Position numbers and translations under genes: made by a program. Positions 63,410-64,000 of a stretch of 64,000 nucleotides of DNA are shown here, piece by piece. Positions within the stretch are counted from its first letter, which is position 1; each line of letters opens with the position of its first letter. Source of the stretch: Corynebacterium hindlerae (lineage in GTDB: Bacteria > Actinomycetota > Actinomycetes > Mycobacteriales > Mycobacteriaceae); assembly GCF_014117265.1 (NCBI RefSeq), contig NZ_CP059833.1, forward strand, positions 2,616,595-2,680,594, given 5' to 3'. The notes beneath the pieces were generated by a model. That model ran no database searches and was not told the origin of the DNA. It worked only from the letters and a program-made list of their open reading frames with translations.

Positions 63410-64000
63410 GGGGTCCTGGCCGGTACAAGATGAGAGTTGCGAAGCTTCCATCCAACCGAACCAGGACCCTACTGTGCAGCCTACTACTGGCAACCTCGTC
63501 GCCGACACCATCTGCCGCACCGCAGAAATCGGCCTCACGATCACCGGAGCCGCCGACGCCGGAAACATCACCATCATCGACGCCACCCCGGTGGCCGTGA
63601 ACCACACCTGCCCGGACTGCGGGCACCCCGGGAAGCTGAGGGATCACACCCTGCGCCGGCTCGTTGATCTTCCCGTCGTCGGGTTCCCCACCCGCCTGGA
63701 CGTCCGCGTCCCCCGCTTTCTGTGCACAGAGCCCTTCTGCTCTAGGAAGATCTTCCAGGCATCCCTGGCCTGCGCGGAGGACGCCAACGCCGACCCAGCG
63801 CTGCCACCCGCTGAATCCTCCAGCGCCTCGCCATTGACCGGATGAGTGTGTCTGCCACCGCCAAAGTACTCGGTATCGGCTGGGACCTGGTCAACCAGGT
63901 CGCACTCGATGCCTGCCGCCAGCTCGTCTACGACGACCCGCACCACCTCGACGGCGTCATCGGCGGCGTCGATGAGCACGTCTGGAAACACACCCGAGGT
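63410..64000 (+). mobile_element. ISL3-type insertion sequence, left part
   Basis: Begins near 63410 with GGGTCCTGG, which is repeated inverted as CCAGGACCC at 63460-63468 just before the transposase gene. It contains a degenerate ISL3-type transposase and runs past the window end. It interrupts the HNH endonuclease gene. Confidence 0.7.
63474..64000 (+). pseudogene. ISL3-type transposase, frameshifted and partial
   Basis: GTG start. Zinc-binding N-terminus CPDCGHPGKLRDHTLRRL, then FLCTEPFCSRKIFQ. The frame ends at 63845, but the protein resumes in the -1 frame as ILQRLAIDRMSVSATAKVLG and continues to the window end (WDLVNQVALDACRQL, GGVDEHVWKHTR). In that frame TGA 63812-63814 stands where the family usually has Trp before ILQR. 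So it has at least one frameshift and one nonsense codon. Confidence 0.75.

Overview
The window is a high-GC actinobacterial chromosome segment, almost certainly from the genus Corynebacterium. Three things point there. The gene order matches the corynebacterial backbone: ilvBNC-serA, leuB, dnaQ-like, odx, gltX, ltbR/leuCD, gpsA-ddl-thiL-ung, recG-rsmD-coaD, polA and rpsA-coaE. Many genes begin leaderless, with a TANNNT -10 box 6-8 nt before the start codon. A DtxR-type iron box and a Zur-type zinc box are also present. I cannot name the species.

Layout. Positions 1-16.5 kb hold branched-chain amino acid and serine synthesis (ilvB end, ilvN, ilvC, serA, leuB), a COG0523 metal GTPase, a cNMP/CBS/DUF294 protein overlapping a DnaQ-like exonuclease, oxaloacetate decarboxylase, and an ECF sigma factor with a membrane partner. 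Isochorismate synthase and gltX follow, divergent from one shared -10 region, then tRNA-Gln and tRNA-Glu. Positions 16.5-25 kb are looser: intergenic repeats, two paralogous lipoproteins, an SLC13 carrier, an MMPL exporter, a second identical tRNA-Glu and a sirtuin. Positions 24.3-41.3 kb return to compact housekeeping genes: ltbR/leuCD, MutT-like, gpsA, ddl, thiL, ung, a DAK2 protein, recG, a biotinyl-domain protein, rsmD, coaD, a TauE-type permease and an amino-acid ABC importer.

Positions 41.4-51.6 kb are the plastic part. A cutinase-like gene is followed by a VWA gene broken by an in-frame TGA. Then come two IS3-type elements flanking a broken CPBP-protease gene, and a decayed prophage. 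The prophage keeps a portal fragment, a MuF head protein fused to an EndoU-like nuclease domain with a probable immunity gene, a scaffold gene and a truncated decoration gene. It lies beside a tRNA gene and polA, a plausible integration locus.

Positions 51.8-64 kb hold polA, a four-gene peptide/metallophore-type ABC importer with iron-type and zinc-type operators upstream, a methyltransferase, rpsA and coaE. They end in an HNH endonuclease pseudogene cut by a decayed ISL3-type element that runs off the window.

The most unusual content is the MuF-EndoU toxin/immunity pair, three families of dispersed palindromic intergenic elements (77 bp, about 100 bp, and about 73-103 bp), the symmetric menF/gltX leaderless promoter, and the doubly metal-marked ABC operon.
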